Below are positions 27,221-36,408 of a stretch of 64,000 nt of DNA, one piece after another. Location: NCBI GenBank assembly GCA_051656645.1, contig JBOGCH010000031.1, forward strand, positions 13,049 to 77,048, in the 5' to 3' direction. The position numbers and the translations under genes are program-made. The DNA comes from JBOGCH01 sp051656645. GTDB taxonomy: Bacteria; Bacteroidota; Bacteroidia; Bacteroidales; Marinifilaceae. The notes beneath the pieces were generated by a model. The model made no database searches, was not told the origin of the DNA, and worked only from the letters and a program-made list of their open reading frames with translations. Within the stretch, counting starts at the first letter, position 1. Each line of letters opens with the position of its first letter.

Positions 27221-30200
27221 TTAGAACTGAACTTTAAAGTTTAAACCATAAGTACGCGTTAACGGATAAGCACCTACTTCGATACCTTTACTTATTGACG
27301 ACCCGTTCATTGTTGCCGCTTCAGGATCGTACTGCGGGAAGTTTGTTATACAGAATAGGTTTGTGGCATATACGCCTAAGGACGCTCCTTCAAGGAAACG
27401 AATGTTTTGTACCACTTTTTTAGGAAGCGAGAAATCCAAACGTGCTTCTTTGAATTTTAGGAATGAGGTTGAGAATGTATTCATCTCAGCATTGTCTCTG
27501 TTCCATACGCGTTTATTGTAATAATCCTGTATATCCGATGTAATGGTAGTGTTTTGAGTATACACTCCGGTTGCTTCGTTGTAGTTTACTCCGGCATGTA
27601 CTAAACCGTCATAGCGCCCAGGAAGAGAGTTTTTAAGTTTTCCCTGATAACTAAGAATTGAGTTTGTTACGGAATAGCATTTCCCACCCATTTGTCCGTT
27701 AAATACCATGGTTAGGGATAGGTTTTTATATCGTAAGGTATGTGTCATACCGCCTTTCCAATCGGGGAATATTGAACCTAGACGTTGTTTTTCTGTATCG
27801 ATAACCGGTAATCCATCTGCATCCACAATCACTTGGCCACCACAGTTCACGGTGTTACCTTTATTGTCAACCACAACGGCATCCTTTGGAGCGCGTTTCC
27901 ATCCCATACCGTAAATAGATCCCAAATCCTCTCCCGGATAAGCATAAATGTACACACGGCTACCAACGGTGTTAGATCTGTTCATTTGCCATACGTCCAC
28001 ACCCGGTGCCAACTCTACTAGTTTGTTCCAGTTTTTAGACCAGTTAACGGAGACATCCCAGTTGAAGCGTTTGGTACGGATAGGTGTAACTTTAGCCATG
28101 ATTTCAATACCTTGGTTATTTACCTCACCCGCGTTTACCATTTGCGACGTTGCCCCTGTAATTTGATCCATAGGCACTGTGATGATTTGATTTGTTGTAG
28201 AAGCATTGTAATATGCGATGTCAAAACTTACTCTGTTATTAAATAAGCGTGCATCAATTCCGGCTTCATAGCTTCGTACATTTTCAGGCTTTAGGTTATA
28301 GTTATTCATATCGCCAGGCATATAGAACGAGCTGGCAAATTCACTATTACCGTAGTAGTGCATTAGTTTATAAGGGTCGGTGTCATTACCTACGTTGGCC
28401 CATGATAAACGTCCTTTTAGCATATTTACCCATGGAGCATTGGTTTCAAAGTTAAACACTTGGTCAAAAAGGATACTTGCGCTAACGGAAGGATAGAAAT
28501 AGGAGTTATTGCCACTTGCCAGTGCACTTGACCAGTCATTACGACCTGTAACATCCAGGTAAAGCATTGAACGCCATCCCAAAGATAGTGTTCCGTAGAA
28601 GCTGTTTATGGATTTATTTGTTCGTGCCGAATTTACGATATAAGGCGATGCTGAGTTTGCAATGTTATATACTCCGGGAAGGTCAAGCTTTTCACAAGAT
28701 ATTTGATGATTGGAGTAGTTGTTGACCATATTATTCCCTCCTACCATAACATTTATGGCAAGATCGCCCGCTTGCTTATCATACATAAGCATAAAGTCAT
28801 TGTTCATTTCATAACGACGTATTACCTGCTCTTTGTAGAAACCGTCAATGTATTTGATAGACTCCTTAGGCTTTTGTTGTGTACGGAATTCATCGCTAAA
28901 GTCAATTCCTGAACGTACGGTAAGTTTCAGATTTTTGGCCAATTGCGCGTCTACAGAGATGTTTCCATATACACGATTACGACTCATTGAGTTTAGTTGC
29001 TCATACACTTGCATGTATGGGTTATCTGTTAAGTAATTAAGATTCTCTTTATTGTTTACAGACTCTCGTGTAATGCGTTTGTTTACCCACTCGTCATAGT
29101 ACCAACTAATGTCCGCATTGTTTGCGTTCCACATTAAGGTGTACATAGGCGATGCCTCACTGTATCCTGTCATTGGCAAATTATCGCTTTGTTTACGTAG
29201 GTAGTTTATTTTAGCCGATGAGTTAATGTATTTATTGAGCTTGGTATTCACGGCCAACGATACGGCTTGATTGGTGTATCCTGTATTGGGAATAATCCAA
29301 TCATTACGTGTATCTGTAAATGACAGGCGATAAGAGGTTCCCTTACCATCATTTCCATCAATAGATAATGTATTTTTAAATGTTGTACCCGTTTGGAAGA
29401 ATCCTTTATACCAATCACGAGCTACCCACGGTAGTTTTTCATAGGTACCGTCCTCCCAATTGCGCGAAGCATATTGATAAAACATTTGCCCTTGATAGCG
29501 TGGACCAAAAGCGTATCGGCTATGATTTCTTGTAGCTGTTTCATTCTCCAGAGTTAGCTCCGGTTTTTTTATAGTCCAGAACGAGTAGTCTCTTTGCGAA
29601 CTACTACCTGCTCCATATTCCTCCTGAAAATCGGGCCAATAACCTGCTTGCTCAAAAGTTGAAGAGAAACTATAACTTACACCAATCCCTTTGGTTTTAC
29701 GTCCGCTCTTTGTTGTAATTACAATTGCACCATTGGCAGCACGCGAACCGTATAGAGCCGTTGCTGATGGACCTTTTAGGACGGAGACACTTTCAATATC
29801 ATCCGGATTTAAGTCACTCGCTCCATTCCCAAAATCCACAGGTGCGTCAACATCCGTGTAGGACGATGCGGAGGTACTTGCGGTCATTGAACTGGAAATG
29901 GGTATTCCATCCACTACAATTAACGCTTCGTTACTATTGTGTGATAAGGAACCCTCTCCACGCAATGTTACACGTATAGAGCCTCCGGGGCCTGTGGATG
30001 CTTGATCTAAGTTCAAACCGGCTACTTTTCCGTTTAGGGAGTTTAGCCAGTTACTTGATACGGTACTTGTAATTTCGTCCCCATCAATCTTGGAAATAGA
30101 ATATCCTAAGGCTTTTTCCTGACGCGACATACCCAATGCGGTTACTACAACCTCATCCATTTGCACGATGTCCTCGCGTAACGTTATGTTTAGATTTTTT

Positions 30201-30472
30201 TGATCTATAATTTTTACTTCCTGAGTCTTGTAGCCTAATGAGCTAAACAACACTATTTGTCCCTTTGCTACTTTAAGGGTGTAAGCCCCATTAATATCTG
30301 AGACAGTACCTGTGGTTTCGCCTTTTATCATTGCTACAACACCAATAAGCGGTGTTGTTCCGTCGGGTTCAAAGATCACGCCCGAAAGATCCCATTGTTG
30401 CGCACTACAGAATAGTGCCGGCAACAAAAGAGAGAAAGTTATAAACAGCCGTTTTAATATATGAATACTCAT
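27221..30472 (-). CDS. SusC/RagA-family TonB-dependent transporter (phosphoesterase locus)
   Basis: Outer-membrane, TonB-driven importer of 1083 residues. A signal peptide (about 1-25) is followed by a carboxypeptidase-D-like regulatory domain (about 27-105). A plug domain follows with VVTALGMSRQEKALGYS, the hallmark of SusC plugs, and GPSATALYGSRAANGAIVITT. The C-terminal 22-strand barrel ends in LNFKVQF with terminal Phe. There is no STN domain, so control by an anti-sigma factor is not expected. It is followed by SusD with an 11-bp gap, and preceded by the IPT-domain metallophosphoesterase 30 bp away. Confidence 0.94.
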   Translation of the reverse strand: MSIHILKRLFITFSLLLPALFCSAQQWDLSGVIFEPDGTTPLIGVVAMIKGETTGTVSDINGAYTLKVAKGQIVLFSSLGYKTQEVKIIDQKNLNITLREDIVQMDEVVVTALGMSRQEKALGYSISKIDGDEITSTVSSNWLNSLNGKVAGLNLDQASTGPGGSIRVTLRGEGSLSHNSNEALIVVDGIPISSSMTASTSASSYTDVDAPVDFGNGASDLNPDDIESVSVLKGPSATALYGSRAANGAIVITTKSGRKTKGIGVSYSFSSTFEQAGYWPDFQEEYGAGSSSQRDYSFWTIKKPELTLENETATRNHSRYAFGPRYQGQMFYQYASRNWEDGTYEKLPWVARDWYKGFFQTGTTFKNTLSIDGNDGKGTSYRLSFTDTRNDWIIPNTGYTNQAVSLAVNTKLNKYINSSAKINYLRKQSDNLPMTGYSEASPMYTLMWNANNADISWYYDEWVNKRITRESVNNKENLNYLTDNPYMQVYEQLNSMSRNRVYGNISVDAQLAKNLKLTVRSGIDFSDEFRTQQKPKESIKYIDGFYKEQVIRRYEMNNDFMLMYDKQAGDLAINVMVGGNNMVNNYSNHQISCEKLDLPGVYNIANSASPYIVNSARTNKSINSFYGTLSLGWRSMLYLDVTGRNDWSSALASGNNSYFYPSVSASILFDQVFNFETNAPWVNMLKGRLSWANVGNDTDPYKLMHYYGNSEFASSFYMPGDMNNYNLKPENVRSYEAGIDARLFNNRVSFDIAYYNASTTNQIITVPMDQITGATSQMVNAGEVNNQGIEIMAKVTPIRTKRFNWDVSVNWSKNWNKLVELAPGVDVWQMNRSNTVGSRVYIYAYPGEDLGSIYGMGWKRAPKDAVVVDNKGNTVNCGGQVIVDADGLPVIDTEKQRLGSIFPDWKGGMTHTLRYKNLSLTMVFNGQMGGKCYSVTNSILSYQGKLKNSLPGRYDGLVHAGVNYNEATGVYTQNTTITSDIQDYYNKRVWNRDNAEMNTFSTSFLKFKEARLDFSLPKKVVQNIRFLEGASLGVYATNLFCITNFPQYDPEAATMNGSSISKGIEVGAYPLTRTYGLNFKVQF

Positions 30473-30502
30473 TACTATTAATTTTATGTGGTATAATTAT
30501 TG

Positions 30503-32398
30503 TTAACGCATTGATGTGGTAAACTCTTTTGGACGCACCATTAACTCCTCAAATTGTTGCCCAAATCTGTTGGTTACTTTGACTGTAATTGGCGTATTGG
30601 GTTGAGAAGCGGTAGCTTTAAAGAAGTGAATATTTCGGTCTGTAACAAAGTCCGACGTTTCGCCTAAATAAGATATTTGGTGAAGCGGATCCTTAGTGTA
30701 AACAGGTTGCACATCTAATGCTACGCTACCTTCCAAAATCTCCACCTTCCATTCGGGATCCCAGCCCCACACATTAACTAGCAACTCATTACTTCCGGGA
30801 GTTCCGCCATTAGCTGCAGTAATGGTATTTAAATCATATACTCTAAATTGGTAATTATCAGACATTCCCATTCCCTTGTAGTTCCATTTAATGTCCCGAC
30901 CAGTCACTTGGAATGTAGCATAACCGCCCGGCGAGCCGTCCTTACATATATGTTGATTGTTCCATGTTCCCGTCCACCACCAGGTTGCCGACACAGCAGC
31001 GATATTCAATTCTAGAATATTCTTACGCCCGCCATTGGCATTCTTATGAGTATGTCCTGTAACCACTATAACCTTGTCAAATGCAGAAAAACAATCCTCT
31101 AATGCCTCCGTATGGGCTGCGGATTTTAAGGCGGGCTGTAAGTTTGGTATACTACCGTTCCATCCGCTATATCTATACAACTGACAATGCATTGCAACAA
31201 CGATGGGGGTAGATTTATCAGTAATTGTGGCTAAATCCTTTTTCAACCATTCTAATTGTATTGGGTCAATGGCTCTGTCATATGATCGATCACCACTCTT
31301 TCCATCCGTTCCACCTACGTTTTTATAGATTACATTATCCAAAACAATATAATGCACATCACCTAGGTTGAAGGAATAATAATTAGGACCTATTAGCTCT
31401 CTATAAGAGACCTCCGCACCTTTATCGTCCGCTACATACGGATCATTGTCATGATTTCCCTGCACATGAAACATGGGCCAAGGAAAAGCGCTTATGGTTT
31501 TCTTATACTCGCTTATGGCATATTTATTACTATACCAATAAGCATCCCATGTCATATCGCCTAAGTTAAAGCCATATACATTGGTGTTATTGGCTTCCAA
31601 GCGAGCACCGTACTCCTTGACATCTGACAAAAACGACTGGAATTGAGTAATATCATTATTTCTATTTGCTAAGTGCATATCAGCACAGAATATCAATGCA
31701 TGATTTGTAGTATTGTGAGGTCGTAATGCAAAATTAAGCTCCTCTACCTCATCCGCATTTTTAGAAGTATGCTTATAAAAAAGTGGGAATACCGACTCTT
31801 GCTTTACCATATAGCCCGATGGCATACTTACAAATACATAGCCTAAATCCTTCATTGACTCTATTCTGTAAACACCTTCAGCATCTGTTACCACAACATG
31901 TTCACCATCGGATACGGCTACTCCGCTAATACCTTTTCCATTAGCATAAACACGTCCCATAATGGTTTCGTTCCCTGTGGCGGCAAGGTGCTCAAAAGGG
32001 AAGATAGCAATATTCAATGTCCCCAAACGTTGCTTTTTATTACCACGAAGTAAATGCAATTCATAAACCCCATCCTTCATTATGGATGGCAGTGTTACCG
32101 TTGCAGATAAACTAGTATACTCATCAATTGTTAGGATATGCTCCTCACCAGACTTAAACAATACACGGTCCGACGCTTGAAACCCTTTACCTTGTATTAC
32201 TAATTGCGACTTATCCGGATAGAACTCCATCTCTGTTTGTGGAAGATAGATGTTGGTTATCATTACCGGATAGGACACTTCCGGTAATCTCTCTGATGAC
32301 TTATCATCATCACTACATGCATAAATAAAACTTGTAAACAGTAGGATCATAGCACACCACAATTTACCTTTCATGCTAATTTTCTTGTTGAATTTCAT
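30503..32398 (-). CDS. Lipoprotein metallophosphoesterase with N-terminal IPT/TIG domain
   Basis: A surface or periplasmic calcineurin-like phosphoesterase. ATG at 32398 is chosen because it gives a lipoprotein signal ending SFIYACSDDD (Cys28); an in-frame ATG at 32470 would bury it. From here the protein is 631 residues: an IPT/TIG-like domain (about 45-125), a strand domain like that of the fused phosphoesterase at 23436-25691 (about 140-215), then a metallophosphatase with ADMHLANRNND, NLGDMTWD, VQGNHDND, VAMHCQL and VTGHTHKN. It lacks the GDPD part. The two phosphoesterases share domain order and motifs, so one probably arose by duplication. It is the first gene of the locus, before SusC. 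Confidence 0.85.
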   Translation of the reverse strand: MKFNKKISMKGKLWCAMILLFTSFIYACSDDDKSSERLPEVSYPVMITNIYLPQTEMEFYPDKSQLVIQGKGFQASDRVLFKSGEEHILTIDEYTSLSATVTLPSIMKDGVYELHLLRGNKKQRLGTLNIAIFPFEHLAATGNETIMGRVYANGKGISGVAVSDGEHVVVTDAEGVYRIESMKDLGYVFVSMPSGYMVKQESVFPLFYKHTSKNADEVEELNFALRPHNTTNHALIFCADMHLANRNNDITQFQSFLSDVKEYGARLEANNTNVYGFNLGDMTWDAYWYSNKYAISEYKKTISAFPWPMFHVQGNHDNDPYVADDKGAEVSYRELIGPNYYSFNLGDVHYIVLDNVIYKNVGGTDGKSGDRSYDRAIDPIQLEWLKKDLATITDKSTPIVVAMHCQLYRYSGWNGSIPNLQPALKSAAHTEALEDCFSAFDKVIVVTGHTHKNANGGRKNILELNIAAVSATWWWTGTWNNQHICKDGSPGGYATFQVTGRDIKWNYKGMGMSDNYQFRVYDLNTITAANGGTPGSNELLVNVWGWDPEWKVEILEGSVALDVQPVYTKDPLHQISYLGETSDFVTDRNIHFFKATASQPNTPITVKVTNRFGQQFEELMVRPKEFTTSMR

Positions 32399-32996
32399 AT
32401 TTTCTCCGTTAAATACTATATCAAAGTTTCGTAAATGAAAATAATTATATGTATAAATCACATCACACAAGAGGCATGTTTGTTATAAATAACAAACATT
32501 ACTTTAAAAGATGAAACAAAAATAAACTATTTTTTCAAATCTGAGTACTTTGTAGCTATTTTATCGAAGAAAAAGATAACTTATTATATTAATATTTAAC
32601 TATTTCGAAAACACAGCCATTTAATTATCTTCGTTTTTGTAAAATAATATTCGTTTATATAAATTCACACTTTCGTTACCACAATGTATATTTCCAAATA
32701 AAACCTACGCCTCCATTGTCAAAAAATTATTTCAATTTCACTATATCCGTAATATTATGCGGCAAGTATAGAGCTATTATGTAACCTTACTGTAACTATT
32801 GTGTTACTATTTTATTAAGAAACCGGATACAGAATGAGACAATACAGCCCTTTCTACTTGCATTTTGGAAAGCATTTAGTACTGTATACAAAACTCCCTT
32901 ACTATGTCTCTGCAACATAATAAGGGAGATAGTTGTGTCCGCCCAGAACGAGCGAACGATTTCTGGCTATGCTAATTACAATTCAACTACAAACGT
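32399..32996. other. Promoter-proximal intergenic region between two SusCD loci
   Basis: About 600 AT-rich bases. It should contain the promoter of the phosphoesterase SusCD operon (minus); CAAAAATA at 32517-32524 is TATTTTTG on the minus strand, an exact TAnnTTTG, but no matching -33 element is seen. The terminator of the TldDE operon is at 32894-32928. No gene, tRNA or 11-bp-unit palindrome is present. Confidence 0.5.
32894..32928 (-). terminator. Terminator after the TldE-like gene
   Basis: Stem CTCCCTTA (32894-32901) with TAAGGGAG (32921-32928), extended past one mismatch by TATGT/ACATA. On the minus strand it is followed by TTTTG. It lies about 70 bp beyond the stop of the TldE-like gene. 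Confidence 0.65.
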
Positions 32997-34661
32997 TTAT
33001 TGGTTATCCAATAACCTTTGTAATGGTGATTTCAAGACACTTGGAGTTTCCTTTTGTAACGTTGGTAAATTAATCTCTACATTTTCAACAATAATGGAAG
33101 AAGGATAGATTAGCGAAGATAATACCATATCCTCATACAAGTAGTTATCCACATTTTCCTTCTGCGAGATAGCTAGCAAGCGTTCAAGTTGCGATAAATC
33201 CACTTCACTTAGAGCTCCGGCACGGACTTGCTCCTCCTTGCCGCTCTTTACATCTATTCTATAAATTTGAGATGCCTGGCGCGCTATTTTCTTTATCACA
33301 TAGACATATTCCATCTTTTTGGCCGCAGCTGCTTTGATTAGCTCTTTCCTCATCCTTTCGGGTTTAGTTGTTTCAACCGCTTTTATGTGCGTAACACCCG
33401 GTGCATTTAGAAAAGAAAAACGATTTGGCGATATCGAAAAGCGCGAACTCCCCGTAGAGTAGTTAATTTTTTGTGTAGGAATACGCCCATTTAATTGCTG
33501 CTTCAGTACACCTGCCTCTACCAGCGTGAGTTGTTTCTCAGGCTTCACACCCTCGGCATCAACCTCATAACTTCCGTACAGATTTTTTCCGTTATAGGTA
33601 TTTAAATCTGTATGATTAATAACAGATAAACGCTTATCTACAACTTTACGTTTAAGTCGATTTTCCAATGTTCCAGGCGCGCGTTTTCCCTCAGGCGAAC
33701 GCCACGCAATAACACTCCCCGGCTGTACGAGGTTATATCTCAGAATCTGCGCACAAGCTTCGTCCTCAAAAAGTACCGGACCGCTATAATACTCATCGAC
33801 AGGTGTAAGTTTTGACAATGCTACCATATTTTCAGCAAACTCTTTAATCTGTCTTTTCATTTCATCGACCGAAGGAAGCTCATCCTCTTGTTTTACAACT
33901 ATATTCCACATATCGTTAATTTTCACACCATCCTCAGCAAGAATCGTGGCATAGGCTCCCAATACTAATTTACTTTGTGGAACTTTTAATTTTAATCCTT
34001 CAGATGTCGTTTTATATATTACCGAATTAACGCCACTCAATATTACATTCGACTCCAATAACTGAGGATAGGCATTAAAAACCTGCGAAAGATTTGCAAT
34101 TATCTTTTCCCATTTATCCATATCTACATTCGTTAACTCATTGTTCGAGATATGCGATGTGGTAGGTATTTCAATAAAGTCATCACTTTTAGTAGATGAG
34201 TAAGCAGCATTAGCATTTAGGAACGATTGCTTAGAGGCAAATTGCTGAAGAGCGTATTTATATGCAAGGTCTGTGCCTAACCATAAATTACGACGCAATT
34301 CATTATAGCTTATCTCCGATGAAAATGGCATAGGAACACCACGTCCGTCGTAACTCACCTCGTTAGTCATTTTCTTATTGCCAATCATTAGCCTTATACT
34401 TCCCGTGCTATTTTGTGGCTGCTTGTAGCTATTGGCAACAGCACCTAAAATGGCATTAATTTCAAAATTAGAAGCAATATTAAGACTATATTCCAGAAAA
34501 TAAGGCTTAGGCAAATCATTTATAGACAGACTGGAATAGTTGCGGGCCAATTCATCCTGCATAGCCTGAAAAATGACCTCATCCGCTTTATTTTGTGCTG
34601 ATCCATTCATTACAAAACAACAGAAACTGCTAAGCCCTAGAATTATATTTTTTACTTTCAT
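32997..34661 (-). CDS. Exported TldE/PmbA-like protein lacking the metal motif
   Basis: A TldD/PmbA-family protein. ATG at 34661 gives a signal peptide (MKVKNIILGLSSFCCFV...SAQ); the frame is open to 34688 but that adds nine residues before it. The mature part aligns with its upstream neighbour, yet where TldD has HEIFGH this protein has a region with QILRYNLVQPG and no HExxxH. In the characterised E. coli TldD/TldE heterodimer, TldE likewise lacks the zinc site and TldD is catalytic, so this is probably the non-catalytic partner. The start is 31 bp after the tldD-like stop. Export of both subunits is unlike the cytosolic E. coli pair and suggests periplasmic or surface peptide degradation. 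Confidence 0.8.
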   Translation of the reverse strand: MKVKNIILGLSSFCCFVMNGSAQNKADEVIFQAMQDELARNYSSLSINDLPKPYFLEYSLNIASNFEINAILGAVANSYKQPQNSTGSIRLMIGNKKMTNEVSYDGRGVPMPFSSEISYNELRRNLWLGTDLAYKYALQQFASKQSFLNANAAYSSTKSDDFIEIPTTSHISNNELTNVDMDKWEKIIANLSQVFNAYPQLLESNVILSGVNSVIYKTTSEGLKLKVPQSKLVLGAYATILAEDGVKINDMWNIVVKQEDELPSVDEMKRQIKEFAENMVALSKLTPVDEYYSGPVLFEDEACAQILRYNLVQPGSVIAWRSPEGKRAPGTLENRLKRKVVDKRLSVINHTDLNTYNGKNLYGSYEVDAEGVKPEKQLTLVEAGVLKQQLNGRIPTQKINYSTGSSRFSISPNRFSFLNAPGVTHIKAVETTKPERMRKELIKAAAAKKMEYVYVIKKIARQASQIYRIDVKSGKEEQVRAGALSEVDLSQLERLLAISQKENVDNYLYEDMVLSSLIYPSSIIVENVEINLPTLQKETPSVLKSPLQRLLDNQ

Positions 34662-34692
34662 TGTGTTGAGATTTAAGGTTATTCCCATTTCA

Positions 34693-36384
34693 TTATCTCA
34701 TTTCGGGACGCGCTAAAATAGGTGGTGGGGCTTGCGATTTATTGGAGCGTTGCGTTTCCACTGTTTGAACCAAAATCATTGGAGAGATAGCTGTTACAGG
34801 AACAAATCCCGATTCGGCTCCACACATACCCGTAAACACCTGGCTATCGCCGCCAGCGCAAACTATATTTGAGAACATAGCAAGTGGAGTACCAATAAGC
34901 GTAACACCACGTACCAATTCATCCCCTCGCCCGTCAGCATATACTCTATATACTTCCAGCGGATTTACGTTAAAGGAGTTCGTACCACTTTTTCCCGTAA
35001 ATGTTAATCCACCCGTAACCTCCTTAAAGAAATATCCATACTCCTTACCTTGGTTTTTCACCTCTGCAACTAACAACTCCCGTAACTCATCCTGGCTTTT
35101 GTGCTCCTTAGTTTCAATAACCAAATTGGACTGTCTTGAAACCGGATCAAAACCACCCTCAGAACGGGCATGCCCATTAGATTTTGGATGATTGTCAATT
35201 GGCATACGAGTCATTAAGAAATCATGTAGTTTTCCATCAACAACAACATCTACCCTACTGGCGCGGACACCCTGATCGTCAAACTTATAATAGCCGTTCA
35301 AATCCTCACCATTGTATTTTGAAATCGTCGGATCGTCAAACACCTGCAAGGCAGGGGGCAAAACATATTGGTCCATCATTTTTTTAAACGTCTGCCCGTC
35401 AGACTCTCGTTTCATGCGCTGTCCCTCAATACGGTGACCAAATATTTCATGAAAAAATACTCCACTTGCAGCTCCCGACAATAGTGCGGGACCCGAATAT
35501 GGGTCGGCAACAGGTGCTTGTTTTAATGCCAACAACGTTTTTGACATTTGTACGGCATCAGCTTTTATGGACTCTACAGAAGGAAGATTCTCCGGCTTGT
35601 ATGCAAAGTAGGACAACGTTAAAGGTAGCTCCATTCCATCGTCCGCTTTGATCAATCCATTTACCGTTATCCGTGCATAGGTTTGGTTTTGAACCACCTC
35701 CGTACCATCGGTATTTATAAAGTATCTACGTTCCACATTGTAGTCAATCATAGCCTCGCCATGCGAAAGCTCCGGATAGTCATTGAAAACCGCCGAGATT
35801 TGCTTCATACGGTTACTCCATTCGTCAATATTTAACCGTTGTTCTGCTACGCTTAGAGGCTGTTCATAGTGCTTCTCCTTCTCAACTACCGAGAAGAAAG
35901 GCGCCTTATCCTCTTGTTGTACACTTACCTGTTGTTGTACTTTAGACTGTTCATAGGCCTTCAAAGCAAACCGATAACGTTTTTCCGTTTCGTTCCACAT
36001 AGCTTGTCGTATTCCCTCGCCACGTCCCACATACTGCAATGGCAATAAAGCCGTCGATGCGCCATAGGCAGAAATCTGGCTTCCCATATCGCTTGTACGG
36101 AAATTATCAAATAACACACTTCCTATACGCAATTGCGGTACAAACCTACGATGATGGTAATAATTTCTCTCCTTTTCCACTCCAAAAGTGGTAGAGACAT
36201 AACTTACCTGCTTGTCTATTACTCTATAGTCCATATAATAAGGTTGCGGACTATTGGTTTTCAACTCTGCATATTGGGTATTAAGTTCCTCTCTCAGGAG
36301 CTCTAAAAGAGGCTCCTGAGCAGAAACTTGATATGTAGATAAAAAACAGAGCAATAGCATTAAATATGCTTGTTTTTTCATCAA
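34693..36384 (-). CDS. Exported TldD-like zinc metallopeptidase
   Basis: A 563-residue TldD-family peptidase with a signal peptide (MMKKQAYLMLLLCFLSTYQVSAQ). The zinc motif is HEIFGHRIEGQR at about residue 313, preceded by LLSGAASGVFF and followed by the family region MPIDNHPKSNGHARSEGGF and, near the C terminus, CAGGDSQVFTG. TldD/TldE open and hydrolyse unfolded peptides, and in E. coli mature microcin B17 and degrade CcdA. This copy would act outside the cytoplasm. It follows the SusCD and lipoprotein genes at a 24-bp distance on the same strand, so the peptidase pair seems to belong to the ECF-controlled SusCD locus. The TldE-like partner is next. Confidence 0.88.
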   Translation of the reverse strand: MMKKQAYLMLLLCFLSTYQVSAQEPLLELLREELNTQYAELKTNSPQPYYMDYRVIDKQVSYVSTTFGVEKERNYYHHRRFVPQLRIGSVLFDNFRTSDMGSQISAYGASTALLPLQYVGRGEGIRQAMWNETEKRYRFALKAYEQSKVQQQVSVQQEDKAPFFSVVEKEKHYEQPLSVAEQRLNIDEWSNRMKQISAVFNDYPELSHGEAMIDYNVERRYFINTDGTEVVQNQTYARITVNGLIKADDGMELPLTLSYFAYKPENLPSVESIKADAVQMSKTLLALKQAPVADPYSGPALLSGAASGVFFHEIFGHRIEGQRMKRESDGQTFKKMMDQYVLPPALQVFDDPTISKYNGEDLNGYYKFDDQGVRASRVDVVVDGKLHDFLMTRMPIDNHPKSNGHARSEGGFDPVSRQSNLVIETKEHKSQDELRELLVAEVKNQGKEYGYFFKEVTGGLTFTGKSGTNSFNVNPLEVYRVYADGRGDELVRGVTLIGTPLAMFSNIVCAGGDSQVFTGMCGAESGFVPVTAISPMILVQTVETQRSNKSQAPPPILARPEMR

Positions 36385-36408
36385 TAATAATATTTAGTTG
36401 GGAATAAA

